Below, in pieces: positions 1-13,085 of a stretch of 64,000 bases of DNA. The stretch is from Chondrosia reniformis (lineage: Eukaryota; Porifera; Demospongiae; Chondrillida; Chondrillidae). The stretch lies in NCBI GenBank assembly GCA_947172415.1, contig OX359201.1, positions 2,790,001 through 2,854,000 of the forward strand, written 5' to 3'. Under the pieces are notes generated by a model. That model was not told the DNA's origin, did no database searches, and saw only the letters and a list, made by a program, of their open reading frames with translations. Position 1 is the first letter of the stretch; every line of letters begins with the position of its first letter. The position numbers and the translations under genes were made by a program.

Positions 1-355
1 AAACGTTCTATTCTTCTTTTGAATATTAACGTAGTATAATGATGAATTAAGGCCTACGTGACCGAAACGTTCTATTCTTCTTTTTTAATATTAACATAGT
101 ATAATCAAAAGGAAAATAAAACGTTTCGGTCACGTAGGCCTTTATGGGCCTTCCTCCGTCGTTGGCCTTCCTACGCTATACTATAATTTAACATCTATAA
201 CGACTAGTGATGAATGGTGACGTTTCAGTGCTGGGTGCTCCGCTTCACGCGCAGGTCACATGCTAAAGACACTTCCGCCTGGAATGTGACACTTCTGTAG
301 GCGATAATAAAACGATTTACAAAAATCGGAAATTCGTAGACATGTTCCACATGCG
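1..355 (+). mobile_element. Right end of a TIR element (third family copy, 5' part outside window)
   Basis: This non-satellite stretch is homologous to about 58835-59238. Both have the inverted repeat arms around the shared string GACCGAAACG, the GGCCTTCCTCCGTCGTTGGCC block, and the same terminus, GACATGTTCCACATGCG at 339-355. The 13-bp satellite starts at the next base. The terminal motif is the reverse complement of the left ends at 35997 and 58032, so I read it as the right terminal inverted repeat of an element whose left part lies outside the window. No coding sequence is visible in this piece. Confidence 0.6.
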
Positions 356-840
356 CACAATTAGTACATACAACTAGTACATGCAACTAGTACATACAAC
401 TAGTATATACAACTAGTAAATAGAACTACTTCTTTCAACTATAACTAGTACATATAATTTGTACATATAACTAGTAGGTTCAACTAGTACATATAACTAG
501 TACACACAACATGTTCCTACAACTACTACTTACAACTAGTCCATACCACTAGTACATACAACTAGTTCAAACAAGTAGTTTATACAACTAGTACATACAA
601 CTAGCACATGCAACAACTACACACAACTAGTACATACAATTAGTACATACACCTACTACACACAACTAGTACATATAACTAGAAGTACAACTGGTACATT
701 AAACAAGGCAATACAACTAGTACATATAACTAGAAGTACAACTGGTACATTAAACAAGGCAATACAACTAGTACATACAACTTGGATCGACAGCTACTAC
801 AAATAACTAGTACATACAAATATAACTAGCCACATATATA
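356..840 (+). repeat. 13-bp ACTAGT satellite, forward orientation
   Basis: Tandem degenerate copies of ACATACAACTAGT. A 51-bp stretch around 681 is repeated directly at 732. The block 490-840 continues after the LINE at 6001-6180, and both together match 6750-7180, which is the same higher-order unit without the LINE. Confidence 0.9.
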
Positions 841-847
841 TTATTAA

Positions 848-855
848 TATTACTA

Positions 856-901
<46 letters not shown>
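848..901 (-). repeat. (TAA)n microsatellite at LINE 3' end
   Basis: About 54 bp of ATT units on the plus strand, which reads as TAA/AAT repeats at the 3' end of the minus-strand LINE. Such simple-repeat tails are produced at the 3' terminus of some LINE clades during target-primed reverse transcription. Confidence 0.8.
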
Positions 902-1427
902 AATGCCCATGCATGTACATACATTGAGGTGTAGATATTTGCCAACCAGTTCTGGCTAAGGGCACTGGGCTATACCTGGACACGTATAAACCATCGCCAC
1001 TTAAGGCTACAAGGCCATCCACCCAGGTACATAGCCCGACGGCCTGGGCGCATTAAGCCCTCGCCACTTAAGGCTACCGGGCCGCAGTTCCCAAACAGTC
1101 ACATACACAAGCACTGCGTTCGGAGGTGGTGCATTATTTAGTTCAAGTGAAAAAAGGGTGAAGGGTCATTTACAGAGTGAGATGATATGGGTAATGTAGA
1201 TAATGTAGGTGCATGTATACACAAAGTAATAAGAAAGTAATAAAATAATAAAATATAAGTGAAATATACACAGGGGAGGGGGCCATGGGGTTATTATCCG
1301 AAGTAGTTTCGCCTTTTCCACATTTTTACTATTAAAAACCCGATTTTAGTACTCCTGCAAGCCCCGGTCAAAGCCACTATCGGCTTTTCACTATCTAGTT
1401 TACTATCAAATTCAGCAACCCACTCTC

Positions 1428-4400
1428 TTAACTCCTCAAACAAGCTACTTCTTCATTACTAATCTTTTCACACCTAAGAATGAAGTGGCTACTGTCTTCT
1501 ACTTCCTGTGATTCACAGTGCTGAGACAGATGCTCACTCCTCTCAATTCTAGACCATCTACCCTCTTCTACTCTCAGTCTAGCTGTACCTCCTCTTATCT
1601 TAGAAATAAGGCTTCTAACTTCTCTATTTCTAATATCAGTATTATAACTAGGTTCACTAATAGACAGTAGGCCAGCTAAGTCTTGCAATTTACTACTACT
1701 GTCTATACTTTCCTTCCATTCACTATGTAGCTCTCTCTTAAGGCAACTGAATACTACTGTTCTAAACTCATTGCTGGATAGGCTCTTACAGTCAGTAGGA
1801 TCCCCTAGCTTCAACTTATCAAATATGCTAACAATCTTTGACACCCATTCAACCTTTATATTATTAGCTAATATGCTATTGATTACTCTTTTAACAATTA
1901 CGGAATCTGGCCTGATTAAGAGCTTTCGCCAGTACAGCACTACTTTCATCCTAACTCTCCACCTTGCAGGAATCCAATTACTTTATGTCTCTAAGGCTGT
2001 GACAGGGTGGTGTGTTCCTACCCCTAGGAAGGCCCTTAAGGCCCTATTCTGTACCTTATCTACCCTCCTCTCAGGTGACCTAACCCCCCATACTTCAGCC
2101 TCATAATCCATGACTGGGGTTACTAAGGTATTATACAGTTTAGAAAACAATGCAAACTGAGGTTCAATATCTCTACATTTACATATAAGAGAGCTTAGGG
2201 CTCTATTACTGCTTGCTACTCGTTCTTCAATCATCTTGAAAAGGTCCAAGTGTTCTGTAATGGGGAGGCCTAAATAGCTGTATCTTTCAAGCACTTCTAT
2301 ACATCCTTTAATTGTAAGCCGGCTGTTAGTTCTCAGCTTCTTTCTAGGCCTGACGTGCAACACACCTGACTTTGAGTTGTTAACCACTAAGGCATTTGCC
2401 TCGCACCCATCCCCTACTAAATCTCTGTAGGTCTTCCTCACTAGATTCAATGAGAGCTAAATCATCTGCATATAACAGGTGAGCTATTCTTTCCTTTCCT
2501 AAGGCAACTCCTCTTTCGTTAGCCTTTAGTGCAGTCCTAATGTCATCAATAAAGAGGCTAAATAATGTGGTAGACAGGATACACCCTTGCCTAAGGCCTC
2601 TTTCTACACTAAATGATCCACTAGAGCCTTCACCCACTCTGACCTGGTATTGAACATCACGGTATATCTCCTTGAGCATGCCTAAGAAGCTGCCTTGGAC
2701 ACCTCTTAGCTCCAATTTTTCCATAAAAGATTTCTATCTACAGTGTCATATGCTTTCTTTAAGTCTATAAAGCACAAAAATGTATCCTTCTTCTCCTTCA
2801 GTCTCATTTCACCTAACAGGCTAAGAGCCAATACATGGTCAATGCATCCTCTATTACCCCTAATCCCATTTTGATCATCACTTAATAACTTCTCGCCTTC
2901 AATTACTCCCACTAGCCTATATCCTAGTATCTTACATAGGGCCTTGTACACCACCGAGAGTACTGTGATTCCCCTTGGCTTGGATCCAGTGGATCCTTGG
3001 TACATGCTTTAGGGATGGGTACTATTGTACCAATGCGCCATTGAGTTGGTATCAGTCTCAATTGGAAGCACTTTATAAGGAGTGCAGAGATGACAGGGAA
3101 GCATCTAGGATGTCTCAGCATTTCCATTATTACTCCATCTTTTCCAGCAGCCATACTAACACTAAGTTGCCTCAAGGCTATGGACACTTCTTCTTCTTCT
3201 ATATCTTTGCTGAGCTCTGTTTTGGCATTGCTGAGGCTTGCTCACAGTCTATACTCTGACTCCCTTGTTCCCTTTCCTGTGGTACTTGGTTATTCATATT
3301 AAGCAGCTTATCAAAGTACTTCCTCCATGTGTCTTCTACCTCGGCTCTACCACTTACAATTGAGCCGTCTTCTCCTTTTACTTCATTTGGGGGAGACCTA
3401 TGACCTTTCCCAGCTATTCCAACCTTCCTAAGCTCTTTCCATAGCTTTTGTGGGTTTGAGTGCAACTGTCTCTCAATGTATGCCTCTCTGTTTGCATTGT
3501 ATTTCCTTTTCTCCTGCCTAGTAGCTTTAGAGTAGGCCTTCCTCTTTAGAATGAATACACCTCTTAGTGTTCTCCTTTTGGCCTTATTCTTACTCTGCAG
3601 CCACACCCTTTCAGCTTTTCTGAACTCTTTTTTCATTTTCCACAAGTCTCTGTTCCACCAAGGCTGGTTCCTTCTGGCTCTAAATCTTCCCTTTTTAACA
3701 ATTCTTCTCTTTATGTTCTTTTGAGCATTATCTCTAAGTAGAACTGATAGTCTATTATACACATCATCTAGAGTTCCTTGATCACTATTTGTCAGGCTAT
3801 TAATGTCTTCCAGGATAGCTTCTAATTCCAGCTCATTGTTAACAAGGTGCTCCTCATTGATGGACAGGTGTACTCCTTTACTACTCTGCTCTTTCTTATT
3901 CATGTATGTTGGCACAGATCCATCTACTTCCCAGCTGATTATTGAATGATCAGGCAACCGCTCTGCTTCCACTATGTTATTCTCATCAAAAAACTCTGAT
4001 AGTGTTGTAACTGAAAAGTTAGTCACGTTATAGAAATAGTCACACTCAACTATACAGTAATCAACTACAGATCATCCCTTTGGGTACACACAAGTAAAGT
4101 TGTCCTTATCAGACCTTCCATTAACCTTACATAGCTTGCAGTCCCTTAAAAACTGCAGTAACATATCTCCACTAGGGTTCTTAACTTCATTAATTGACTT
4201 CCTACTGGGAATAATTCCAACATAGTCTTCATGGAGATCTACATCACAACCACATCTAGCATTTAGATCCCCACATATAACAACAGGGCCTAGACTATGA
4301 TACTGGTGTAAAGAGTCTATCATACTATCAAAAAAAGCATCAGGGTTGCCCCCCCTTGAACTACTGAGTGGTGGCAAATAGCACACACACACTACTAGGC

Positions 4401-4884
4401 TGTCTTCTCTATCCTCCTCCCTACTTGCATCAAGCAAGACCCACAGGATATCCTCATGTGAGTCATCTAATACCTGAATGTCATACTTGGTGGTTAGGCT
4501 ATTATTAATTAAGAGGCCCACTCCCCCTGACCCACGCAAGGCTCTTTGGTGTGTCTGCTTCCGATTATTCCCTACCCACTTATCTACTTTTACAGACTCA
4601 TCATTTTGTAACCATGTTTCAGTCATAGCAAATACATCAGGTTGCAACACAGAGATAGCTTGGGCCCTTATGTCATTGGTTCTAACTCCCCGTTCTACAG
4701 CCCCTTTATCACAATTGGACCACCCCTGTACATTCCAGTAAACAAATTTGAGATTGCGCTGTAACATCACCTGGCCAGAAGCATTACTTAAGTTATGTAA
4801 GTTACCTACACTATCTACTTCTACGGGGTTAGGTGACCTACGACTAGACTTACAATTAGACACTGGGGAATCTGAACTCCCCAC
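1428..4884 (-). pseudogene. LINE ORF2: endonuclease + reverse transcriptase, broken
   Basis: The endonuclease lies at the N-terminus (4884 to about 3900). Its landmarks are WNVQGW, TETW, CGDLNAR, SVVDYC and the PDHSIISW box, which correspond to the catalytic N, E, D/N and H positions of APE-type nucleases. The reverse transcriptase follows, with AAGKDGV, IVPIPK, FIDLKKAYDTVDR (motif A, ~2770), GLRQGC (motif B, ~2600) and LLYADDLALI (motif C, ~2480). The C-terminus ends near EVEDSSHFILRC. The frame is open from 4884 to 4075, then a TGA stop sits at 4072-4074 inside the conserved YPKG-x-SVVDYC stretch. Frameshifts follow near 3200-3260, near 2985 (beside a GGATCC duplication), at an A-run near 2715, near 2450, and there is a further stop or shift near 1960-1985. 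The protein would nick the target and prime cDNA synthesis; this copy cannot make it. Confidence 0.85.
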
Positions 4885-4901
4885 ATAGACCTGTATGCTG
4901 C

Positions 4902-5874
4902 CTAGGTTGGGGTCTGGCTCCCCTCCCCCTGACTTCCTAAAAAAGACTTTGACTTCTGGCCCTGCTTGGAGCTAAAGACTTTCTCTAATTTCCAGTGCTT
5001 GTGTTTCCATCTCGATTGCATTTCGGCTAAAATCGACTCATTTCCTGAGATTTCAAACCACCAGATTTCTTTTCCGTCACACTGCTTAAAATTTCTAACA
5101 ATAGATAGGTTTTCGGCTTTATCATACAAGTTTACATATCGAGTTTTGATTTGTTCTACATATTGACCTCTGCACATTCCCCATAGTTTCCTCACCTGCT
5201 TCTTTGTTGAGTGGTGGCCTTCACTTTCCATAGGCTTCCTGCTTTCTTGCTTCTCACTCCTCACTGCCTCTACTCCTGTTCTCACCCTTTTCTTCCCTTT
5301 CTTTACCACTTCAGTCCATGAAGCCTGCATTGGCTTATCTTCCTTCTTTAGCTCCTTCTTCTGCTCTTCCATGCCACACTGTAGTTGTTGTACTTCACAC
5401 CCTAATTTCACTGTCTTCTCCATGGTCTCCTTCTGCTCATGTATCAGCTCCTTTAGCTGTTCAATTTGCACATCCTTGGTGGAGAGCATTTCTTCCAGGT
5501 GCACTATTTGTATCTTCATCTCCTCATTCCTTGTCTTCAGGGCCTTCATTCCTCCACTTCTTTTTCATTCTTCTCCTGTCTCCCATGCTGCAGTGCAGTG
5601 TCCTCCTCTTCTCTGGCCATCCTCTCCATCACGCAGAAAAAGCATTAGAATTGCACATCGCGATAACGTTCGGCGCGATTCGGTAACACGACGGGTGTGA
5701 CCAACACTTAGAACGGTCGCACTGGACCCAATCTTTCTTGTCTCTTGCGGCCGACTCCCTTTTCCTCCGGCAGGTGAAGTTAACCACTTCTCTGGTCGTT
5801 GTGCTACCCTTTCTGCCGACTTCGGTCAACTCAACATTCACGGCGACGTTTGAAACTTCGTCACTTCTATGCAC
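4902..5874 (-). pseudogene. LINE ORF1: PHD-like zinc finger plus coiled coil, frame-shifted
   Basis: The N-terminal part (5874-5629) contains WVQCDRSKCWSHPSC preceded by a TCRR segment, which resembles a PHD finger (C-x2-C ... W-x-QCD-x2-C-x-W-x-H-x2-C) with an incomplete first knuckle. The next frame (5549-4902) begins with a heptad-rich coiled coil (MKALKTRNEEMKIQIVHLEE and onward) and continues into a basic region. The two parts are in different frames and separated by about 80 nt, so one frameshift or small rearrangement lies between them. PHD fingers and coiled coils occur in ORF1 proteins of several CR1/L2-like LINEs, where ORF1 binds RNA. ORF1 stops 18 nt before ORF2 begins, the usual tight spacing. 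Confidence 0.65.
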
Positions 5875-6000
5875 GGGTGTACTGTATCAACTAGAGGTCA
5901 TTGGAAGAGTTAATTTTACGCAACTTGTTGATTTTCGCAACATTTTCGAGCAGCGTTCTCCTTCTATTAGAACTTAAAAATTACCATGATAACCATCACA

Positions 6001-6232
6001 GCACAACTAGTACACACAACTGGTACATACACCTAGTACAAAGTACCAGTACACACAACTAGTTCACAAAACTAATACACACAACCAGTAAACACAACAA
6101 ATACATACAACAAGTACATATAACCAGTTCATACAACTAGACATACAACATCTACTTACAAATTGTACATATAACTAGAACTTCACATATAACTATTACA
6201 TAGCTAGAACATAAAACTAGTACATGAAAATT
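6001..6232 (+). repeat. 13-bp satellite, forward orientation
   Basis: Continuation of the array interrupted by the LINE; bases 6001-6140 match 7014-7130 closely. Confidence 0.9.
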
Positions 6233-6470
6233 CTAAGATACCATTTTCCTACATGCTATATGCCTCTTCTGTAAAAAGAGCCTATAGGGGAACTAAACCT
6301 AAAGAGAGCTTTAGATGAAGATACAGGAGTCTTTTCTTCCTTCTTTTCCCTTCTTTCATTTTCTTCTCCACTGGGTCAGACAGCGGTTTCTGGGAATTCC
6401 ACCCTTCATCAGTGATCCTGGGAGTCTTTGTCTTTTTCTTTATCTTGATCTTCTGTGAATCCTTGGCTCA
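6233..6470 (-). other. Non-satellite fragment, possibly the tail of a Penelope-like element
   Basis: About 240 bp of unique sequence inside the satellite with no reading frame. On the minus strand it carries CTGATGA, a GGG/CCC stem, GAAAC and GTC in the order of a hammerhead ribozyme (separate entry). A related but not identical motif occurs in the Penelope pseudo-LTRs of this window, so the fragment may come from the 3' end of another Penelope family. That origin is inference. Confidence 0.4.
6366..6424 (-). ncRNA. Hammerhead-ribozyme-like motif, type I layout
   Basis: Read on the minus strand: a stem I strand (6424-6413), CUGAUGA (6412-6406), stem II GGG/CCC, GAAAC (6390-6386), a four-base loop, and GUC (6381-6379) followed by the second stem I strand (6378-6366). 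The stem I strands pair as UCA/UGA, GG/CC and CUCC/GGAG with an A-C mismatch and an internal loop. Stem III would be only two pairs, as in the minimal type I hammerheads known from Penelope-like elements and retrozymes. The pair at the base of stem II, normally G-C, is A-A here, so activity may be lost. Confidence 0.45.
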
Positions 6471-9400
6471 ACTAGTACATACAACTATTACATACAACTT
6501 GTACTTACAACTAGTACATATAACAAGTTCATACAACTAGTTCAGACAACTAGTACATACATTTAGTACAAACAACAAGTACATCCAACTAGCACATACA
6601 ACTAGTACATTCAACTAGTCGATACAACTAGTATATACAACTTGTACTTGCAACTAGTAGATATAAATGGAACATGCACATATAACTAGTATATACATAG
6701 AAATACTACGTATGAGTATATACAACTAGCACATACAACTAGTACATACAACTAGTACACACAACAAGTACCTACAACTACTACTTTTAACTAGTCCATA
6801 CAACTAGTACATACAACTAGTTCAAACAACTAGTTCATACAACTAGAACATACAACTAGCACATGCAACCACTACACACAACTAGTACATATAACTAGAA
6901 GTACAACTGGTACATTAAACAAGGCCATACAACTAGTACATACAACTTGGACGGACAGCTAATACAAATAACTAGTACATACACATATAACCAGCCACAT
7001 ATATATAGTGAGCACAACTAGTACACACTACTGGTACATACACCTAGTACATACCACTAGTTCACAAAACTAATACACACAACCAGTAAACATAACAAAT
7101 ACATACAACAATTACATATAACCAGTAGATACACCCAGTACATACAACTTGGTTTATACAACTAGTACATAAAACTAGAACATAGACATATAACAAGTAC
7201 ATATAACTAGTATAAACAACTAGTACATACAACTAGTAAATACAACTATTTCAGACCACTAACACATACAAATAGCTCATACAACTAGTGCATACTACTA
7301 GTTCATACAGGTACTACATACCACTAGTACATACAACTAGTTCATACAACCAGTACATACAACTAGTACATGCAACTAGTACATGCAACTAGTAAATAGA
7401 ACTAGTTCTTACAACTAGTTCATACAACTAGTACATACAACTAGTACATACAACTAGTACATGCAACTAGTAAATAGAACTAGTTCTTACAACTAGTACA
7501 TATAACTAGTACATAAAACTAGTACATACAACGTGTACATACAACTTGTACATACAACTTCTACATATAAGTAGAATATTCACATAAAACTAGTACATAC
7601 AAATAGTACATATAACTAGTCCCTACAACTAGTACATGCCACTAGTTCATACAACTAGTACATACAACTAGTACACACAACTAGTACTTACAACTAGTAC
7701 ATACAACTTGTACTTGCAACTACTATATACATATAAATGGAACATACACATAAAACTAGTACATACAAATGCTACGTACGACCAGCATACACAACTAGTA
7801 CGTACACCTAGTTCATACAACTTGTACATACAACTAGTTCTAACAACTAGTTCATGAAACTAGTACATACAACTACCACATACAACAGCTACACACAACT
7901 AGTGTATAGAACTAGTACGTACACCTACTACACACAACTACTACATACAACTAGTACATGCAACTAGTACATATAACCCTTGCATAAAAACTAGTTCATA
8001 CAAATGGTATATTAAACTAGGACATACAACTAGTACATAAAACTTGGACGGAGAGTTAATAAGTACAACTAGTCCATACAACTAGTACATAGAAATAGTA
8101 CATACTACTAGTTCATTTACTAGTAAATACAACTAGTACATTCGACTAGTACATAAAACTGGTACATACTCCTAGTTCGTCCAACTTGTACATTGAACTG
8201 GTGCATACACCTAGTACATTCAAATAGTAAATACAAATAGTTCATACAAGTAGTACATACAAGTAGTACATACAACTTTTAAAAACAACTAGTACATACA
8301 ACTAGTTCATACAATTCTATAGTACATAAAACTAGTACATACAACTGGTGCATACAACTATTACCTTCAACTAGTACATACCACTATTTCGTACAGCTCG
8401 TACACACTATTAGAACATACAATTTATACATACAACTAGTAATTACAAATAGTTCATACAATTAATACATAGAACTAGAACATAACTACTACATATAAAT
8501 AGTACATACAACTAGTTCATATAACTATATAGTAAATACAACTAGTACATACAACCAGAACATTCAACTAGTATATAAGACTAATATATAGTACAAGTTC
8601 ATACAACTAGTACATATGACTAGTACATTCAACTAGTCCATACAACTAGCACATACAACTAGTACATACAACCAGTACATTCAACTCGTCCATAAAACTA
8701 ATAGATACTGCTAGTTCATACAACTAGTACATAAAACTAGTTCATACAACTAGCACATAAAACTAGTACATAAAACTGGTAAATACCATTACTTCTTAAA
8801 AGTCGTCCACAAAATTACAACATACAATTAATATATACAACTAGTGAATACAAATAGTTCATTCAAGTAGTACATACAACTGATACATACAACCAGTACA
8901 TTCAACTAGTACATAAAACTAGTACATACTACTAGTTCACACAACTTGTACATTCAACTGGTACATACACCTAGTACATTCAAATAGTAAGAACAAATAG
9001 TTCATTCCAGCAGTACAAACAACTTGTACATACAACTTTTATATGCAACTAGTGCAAACAACTACTACATACAACTAGTCCATAAAACTAGTACATATAA
9101 CTGGAACATACAAATAGTACATACAACTACTACATTCAATTATTACAAGCAACTAGTACATACAACTAGAACATACCACTATTTCGTACAACTCGTACAA
9201 ATTATTAGACCATACAATTAATACATACAGCTAGTAATTACAAATAGTTCATACAAGTAGTACATACCACTAGTACATAACTAGTACATATATCTAGTTC
9301 ACACATCTAGTACATGAAACTAGTACATTCAACTAGTCCATACAACTAGTTCATACAACTAGTACAAAGAGCCAGTACATTCAACTAGTACATACAACTA

Positions 9401-12351
9401 GCATATACAACTAGTACATACAACCAGTACATTCAACTAGTATAAACATAAAACTAATACATACTACTAGTTCATACAACTAGTACATAGAACTTGCACA
9501 TAAAACTTGTACATACAACTTGTACATACAACTAGTACATAGAAGCAGTACATACTACTAGTAGATACAAGTAGTACATATAACTAGGACATACACATAT
9601 AACTAAAACATACACATATAACTAGTACATAGAAAGAGTACATACGCTTAGTAGAGACAACTAGTAGATACAACTAATACACACAACTAGTTTGTGCAAC
9701 TAGCACATACAACTAGTACATAACTAGTACATATCACTAGTACATACAACTAGTTCATACCATTAGTACATTCAACTGTATAGTCCATACAACTAGTTCA
9801 TACACCCAGTATATATAGCTAGTACATACAACTAAACATACAACTAGTACATCCAAGTAGTACATCCAACTAGTACACACTACTAGTTCATACAACTTGC
9901 ACATACAACTTGTATAAACAACTATTACTTACAACTACTACCCTCTACTAGTTCATCCAACTAGTATATACAATTTGTACATACAACTAGTCCATCCAAG
10001 TAGTACATCCAACTAGTACATACTACTAGTTCACACAACTTGCACATACAATTTGTATAAACAACTATTACTTATAACTACTACCCTCTACTAGTTCATC
10101 CAACTAGTATATACAATTTGTACATACAACTAGTACATCCAAGTAGTACATCCAACTAGTACATACTACTAGTTCATACAACTTGCACATACAACTTGTA
10201 TAAACAACTATTACTTACAACTACTACCCTCTACTAGTTCATCCAACTAGTACATACAATTTGTACATAAAACTAGTACATACAACTAGTACATACAACT
10301 AGTACATCCAAGTAGTATATACAACTAGTACATATAAGTAGTACATACATGTAGCACATATAACTAGGATATACACATAAAACTTAAAGATACACATATA
10401 ACTAGTACATAGAAAGAGTACATACAATTATTACATACAACTAGTACGTACAACTAATACGTACAACTAGTTTATACAAATATAACTTAAAACTAATACA
10501 TAACTAGGACATATACTAGTACATACAACTAGTACATGCAACTAGTCCAAACAAATAGTGCTTACTACTAATTCATTCAACCAGTACATATAACTAGTAC
10601 AAACACCTGGTACATAAAACTAGTACATTCAACCAGTACATGCAACTAGTCCTTACTACTAGTTCATACAACAAGTATATACCACTTGTACATACAACTA
10701 ATACATACAACTAGTACATACAACTAGTAAAAACAAGTAGTACATATTACTAGGACATACCAATATAACTAGAACATATACATATATCTAGATCATAGAA
10801 ATAGTACATACAACTAGTACATACATATAGTACACACAGATATTACATACAACTGGTAGATACAACTTGTATATACAACTAGGACATACAACTAATAAAT
10901 ACAACTAGGACATACAACTAGTACATACAAGTAGTACATATCACTAGGATATTTGCTTTTATCTAGAACATTCACATATAACTAGAACATTGAAGTAGTA
11001 AATACAACTAGTATATACAAGTAGTACATACAAATAGTTCATACAACTAGTACCTTCAGCTACTACATATAACTCGTACATGCAACTAGTAAATAGAACT
11101 AGTTATTACAATGAGTACATACAACTAGTACATACAACTGGTACATAAAACTAGTACATTCAACCATTACATACAACTAGTCCTTACTACTAGTTCATAC
11201 AACAAGTATATACAACTTGTACATACAACTGTTACATAAAACTAGTACATAAAACGAGTACATTCAACTAGTACATACAACTATTACATATAACGAAAAC
11301 TTACACAAGTCACTAGAACATATAAATATTAATTACAACTAGTACATACCACTAGTACGTACAACTACTTCATACAACTAATATACAACTAGTACGTACA
11401 AATAGTACCTACAACTATTACATACAACTTGTACATACTACTATTACATATAACTAGAATATACTACTAATACTAACAACTTGTACATATAACTAGTATA
11501 TACAACTAGTACATACAACTAGTTCTTACAAGTAGTACAAACAAATAGTACATTCAACTAGTACATACCACTAGTCCATACAACCAGTACATACAACTAG
11601 TACAAACAATTAGTACAAACAAGTACTACATATTACTAGGACATACCAATATAACTAGAACATACATATATATCTAGAACATAGAAATAGTACATACAAC
11701 TAGTACATACATGTAGTACATACAGATATTACATACAACTGGTAGATACAACTTGTATATACAACTAGTATATACATGCAACTAATACATACAACTTGTA
11801 CATAAAACTAGTACATATAACTAGACCATACACCAGTAACTAGAACATATAAATAGTTAATACAACAAGTATATATAATTAGAATATACACCTAATACTA
11901 ACAACTTGTTCATACAAAGAGTTCACACAACTAATACAAAATTTGTACATATAACTAGTTCATACAACTAGTACAAAGTACTAGTACATAAAACTAGTAC
12001 ATACTACTAGTTCAAAGAACTAGTGAAAACAACGATTACACACAAGTAGTACATACCACTAGTATATACAACTAGTACATGCAACTATTACACAAAACTA
12101 ATACATACAACTCGTACATACAACTAGAACATAGAACTAGCACATACAAGTTGTAAATTTAACTGGGACATACACATATAACTACAACACACACATATAA
12201 CTAGTATATAGAAATAGTACATACAACTAGTTCTAAAAACTAGGACATACAACCAGAAGACACAACTAGTCCATTCAACTAGTAAATTCAACTAATACAT
12301 ACAACTAGTTCATACAATTAGTTCATAGAACTAGTACATAACTAGTATATA
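6471..12351 (+). repeat. 13-bp satellite, forward orientation
   Basis: Long uninterrupted array. A 78-bp (6 x 13) duplication lies at about 7394 and 7472. A recurring variant (ACATACACATATAACTAG followed by a GAAA-containing unit) appears near 9575, 10370, 10790 and 11650, which is evidence of higher-order copying. Confidence 0.9.
9846..10275 (+). repeat. 143-bp higher-order satellite unit, three copies
   Basis: The distinctive CCCTCTACTAGTTCATCC variant recurs at 9941, 10084 and 10227, a constant spacing of 143 bp, which is exactly 11 satellite units. The three copies are nearly identical, so the amplification is recent relative to the 13-mer divergence. Confidence 0.8.
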
Positions 12352-12592
12352 TAGAAATATTAAAAAATTTCTACAAAAATAGTGAAGATGTAGGGACGGC
12401 ACAAAAAGTAGAGAAACAAGAAAGGGATGTTACACTGTGAAGTATTAGCTATGCATGAATCATCCAACACCCTTGCTTGTAGGATTCATGTATAGCTAAT
12501 ACTTCACTGTGTAATATCCTTTCTTGTTTCTCTACTTTTTGTGCCATTCCTACATCTTCACTATTTTTTGTAGAAAATTTTTAATATTTCTA
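12352..12592. mobile_element. Long-hairpin (foldback) MITE-like element
   Basis: Two arms of about 110 bp (12352-12461 and 12483-12592) are inverted copies with a few mismatches, separated by a 21-nt loop. The outer ends read TAGAAATATT and AATATTTCTA. There is no coding capacity. A transcript would fold into one long hairpin. I see no certain target duplication. Confidence 0.65.
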
Positions 12593-13085
12593 GTTTCTGT
12601 ACTTTTATGAAGTATGGGCTAGGAATTATAATTTTATACCATTTTCGACTGATTATGACGTCATTAAAATGGCGAAAATATTGAGGCCTTTATGCTGGGG
12701 CCATGAAAACCGTCATACTCAATTATAGCGTTATTGCTCTCACTTCTACAAAAGAATACAGCTTGGAAAATTTGCAATAATTTCATTTAACAATTAGTCC
12801 AAAAGCTTGTATAGTTTTTTAGTTATGGCTGACGAAGAATAAGAAGAATAAGAAAAATAAGAAGAATATGAAGAAGACGAAAACGAGAATTTGAAATGTT
12901 TATTATTTCGATAGCGGGACATATTCACTTGCCTTTAAGGTCTATTTGGAGTATGTATATTATATATTTAGGTATACATAGCCTTTTTTTGTCGATTTTG
13001 GGCCTATTTCGGGATTTTGCTCCTATACCGATGTATGGGGAAAACGAAAAAAAACGCGTCATCCCTACATAGGACATACTACCGT
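12593..13085. other. Unique AT-rich DNA next to the hairpin, no gene seen
   Basis: Non-satellite sequence with a purine-rich GAA/GAAT stretch at about 12832-12890 and no open frame of note. It may belong with the hairpin to one larger insertion. I do not recognise it. Confidence 0.5.

Larger units (their letters stand above)
841..6000 (-). mobile_element. APE-type LINE (non-LTR retrotransposon), near full length, broken
   Basis: A non-LTR retrotransposon on the minus strand, with 5' end near 6000 and 3' end at a TAA-type microsatellite near 848-901. It has two ORFs in the usual order: a PHD-finger plus coiled-coil ORF1, then ORF2 with an apurinic-type endonuclease and a reverse transcriptase. 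The ends are set by comparison with a paralogous satellite unit at about 6990-7030 that lacks the insertion. There the left flank (ending CACATATATATA) runs almost directly into the right flank (GCACAACTAGTACACAC). No clear target duplication is left. The motifs fit the Jockey/CR1/I/L2 assemblage; a 3' tail of TAA repeats is typical of I-like elements, but I cannot assign a clade by eye. ORF2 carries several frame lesions, so the copy is dead. Confidence 0.85.

Noticed and set aside
807-1022. Minus-strand frame with an asparagine run
   Set aside because: The Asn run is the TAA-type microsatellite at the LINE 3' end, and the rest is LINE 3' UTR.
5318-5700. Plus-strand serine/histidine-rich frames over LINE ORF1
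   Set aside because: Antisense shadows of the coiled-coil ORF1. Their composition follows from the reverse complement of Glu/Lys codons.
9024-9221. Open frame rich in Y, T, N, Q in the forward satellite
   Set aside because: It is a translation of the 13-bp repeat, which lacks stops in some frames by chance. Similar frames at 25431, 25721, 27191 and 53924 have the same origin.
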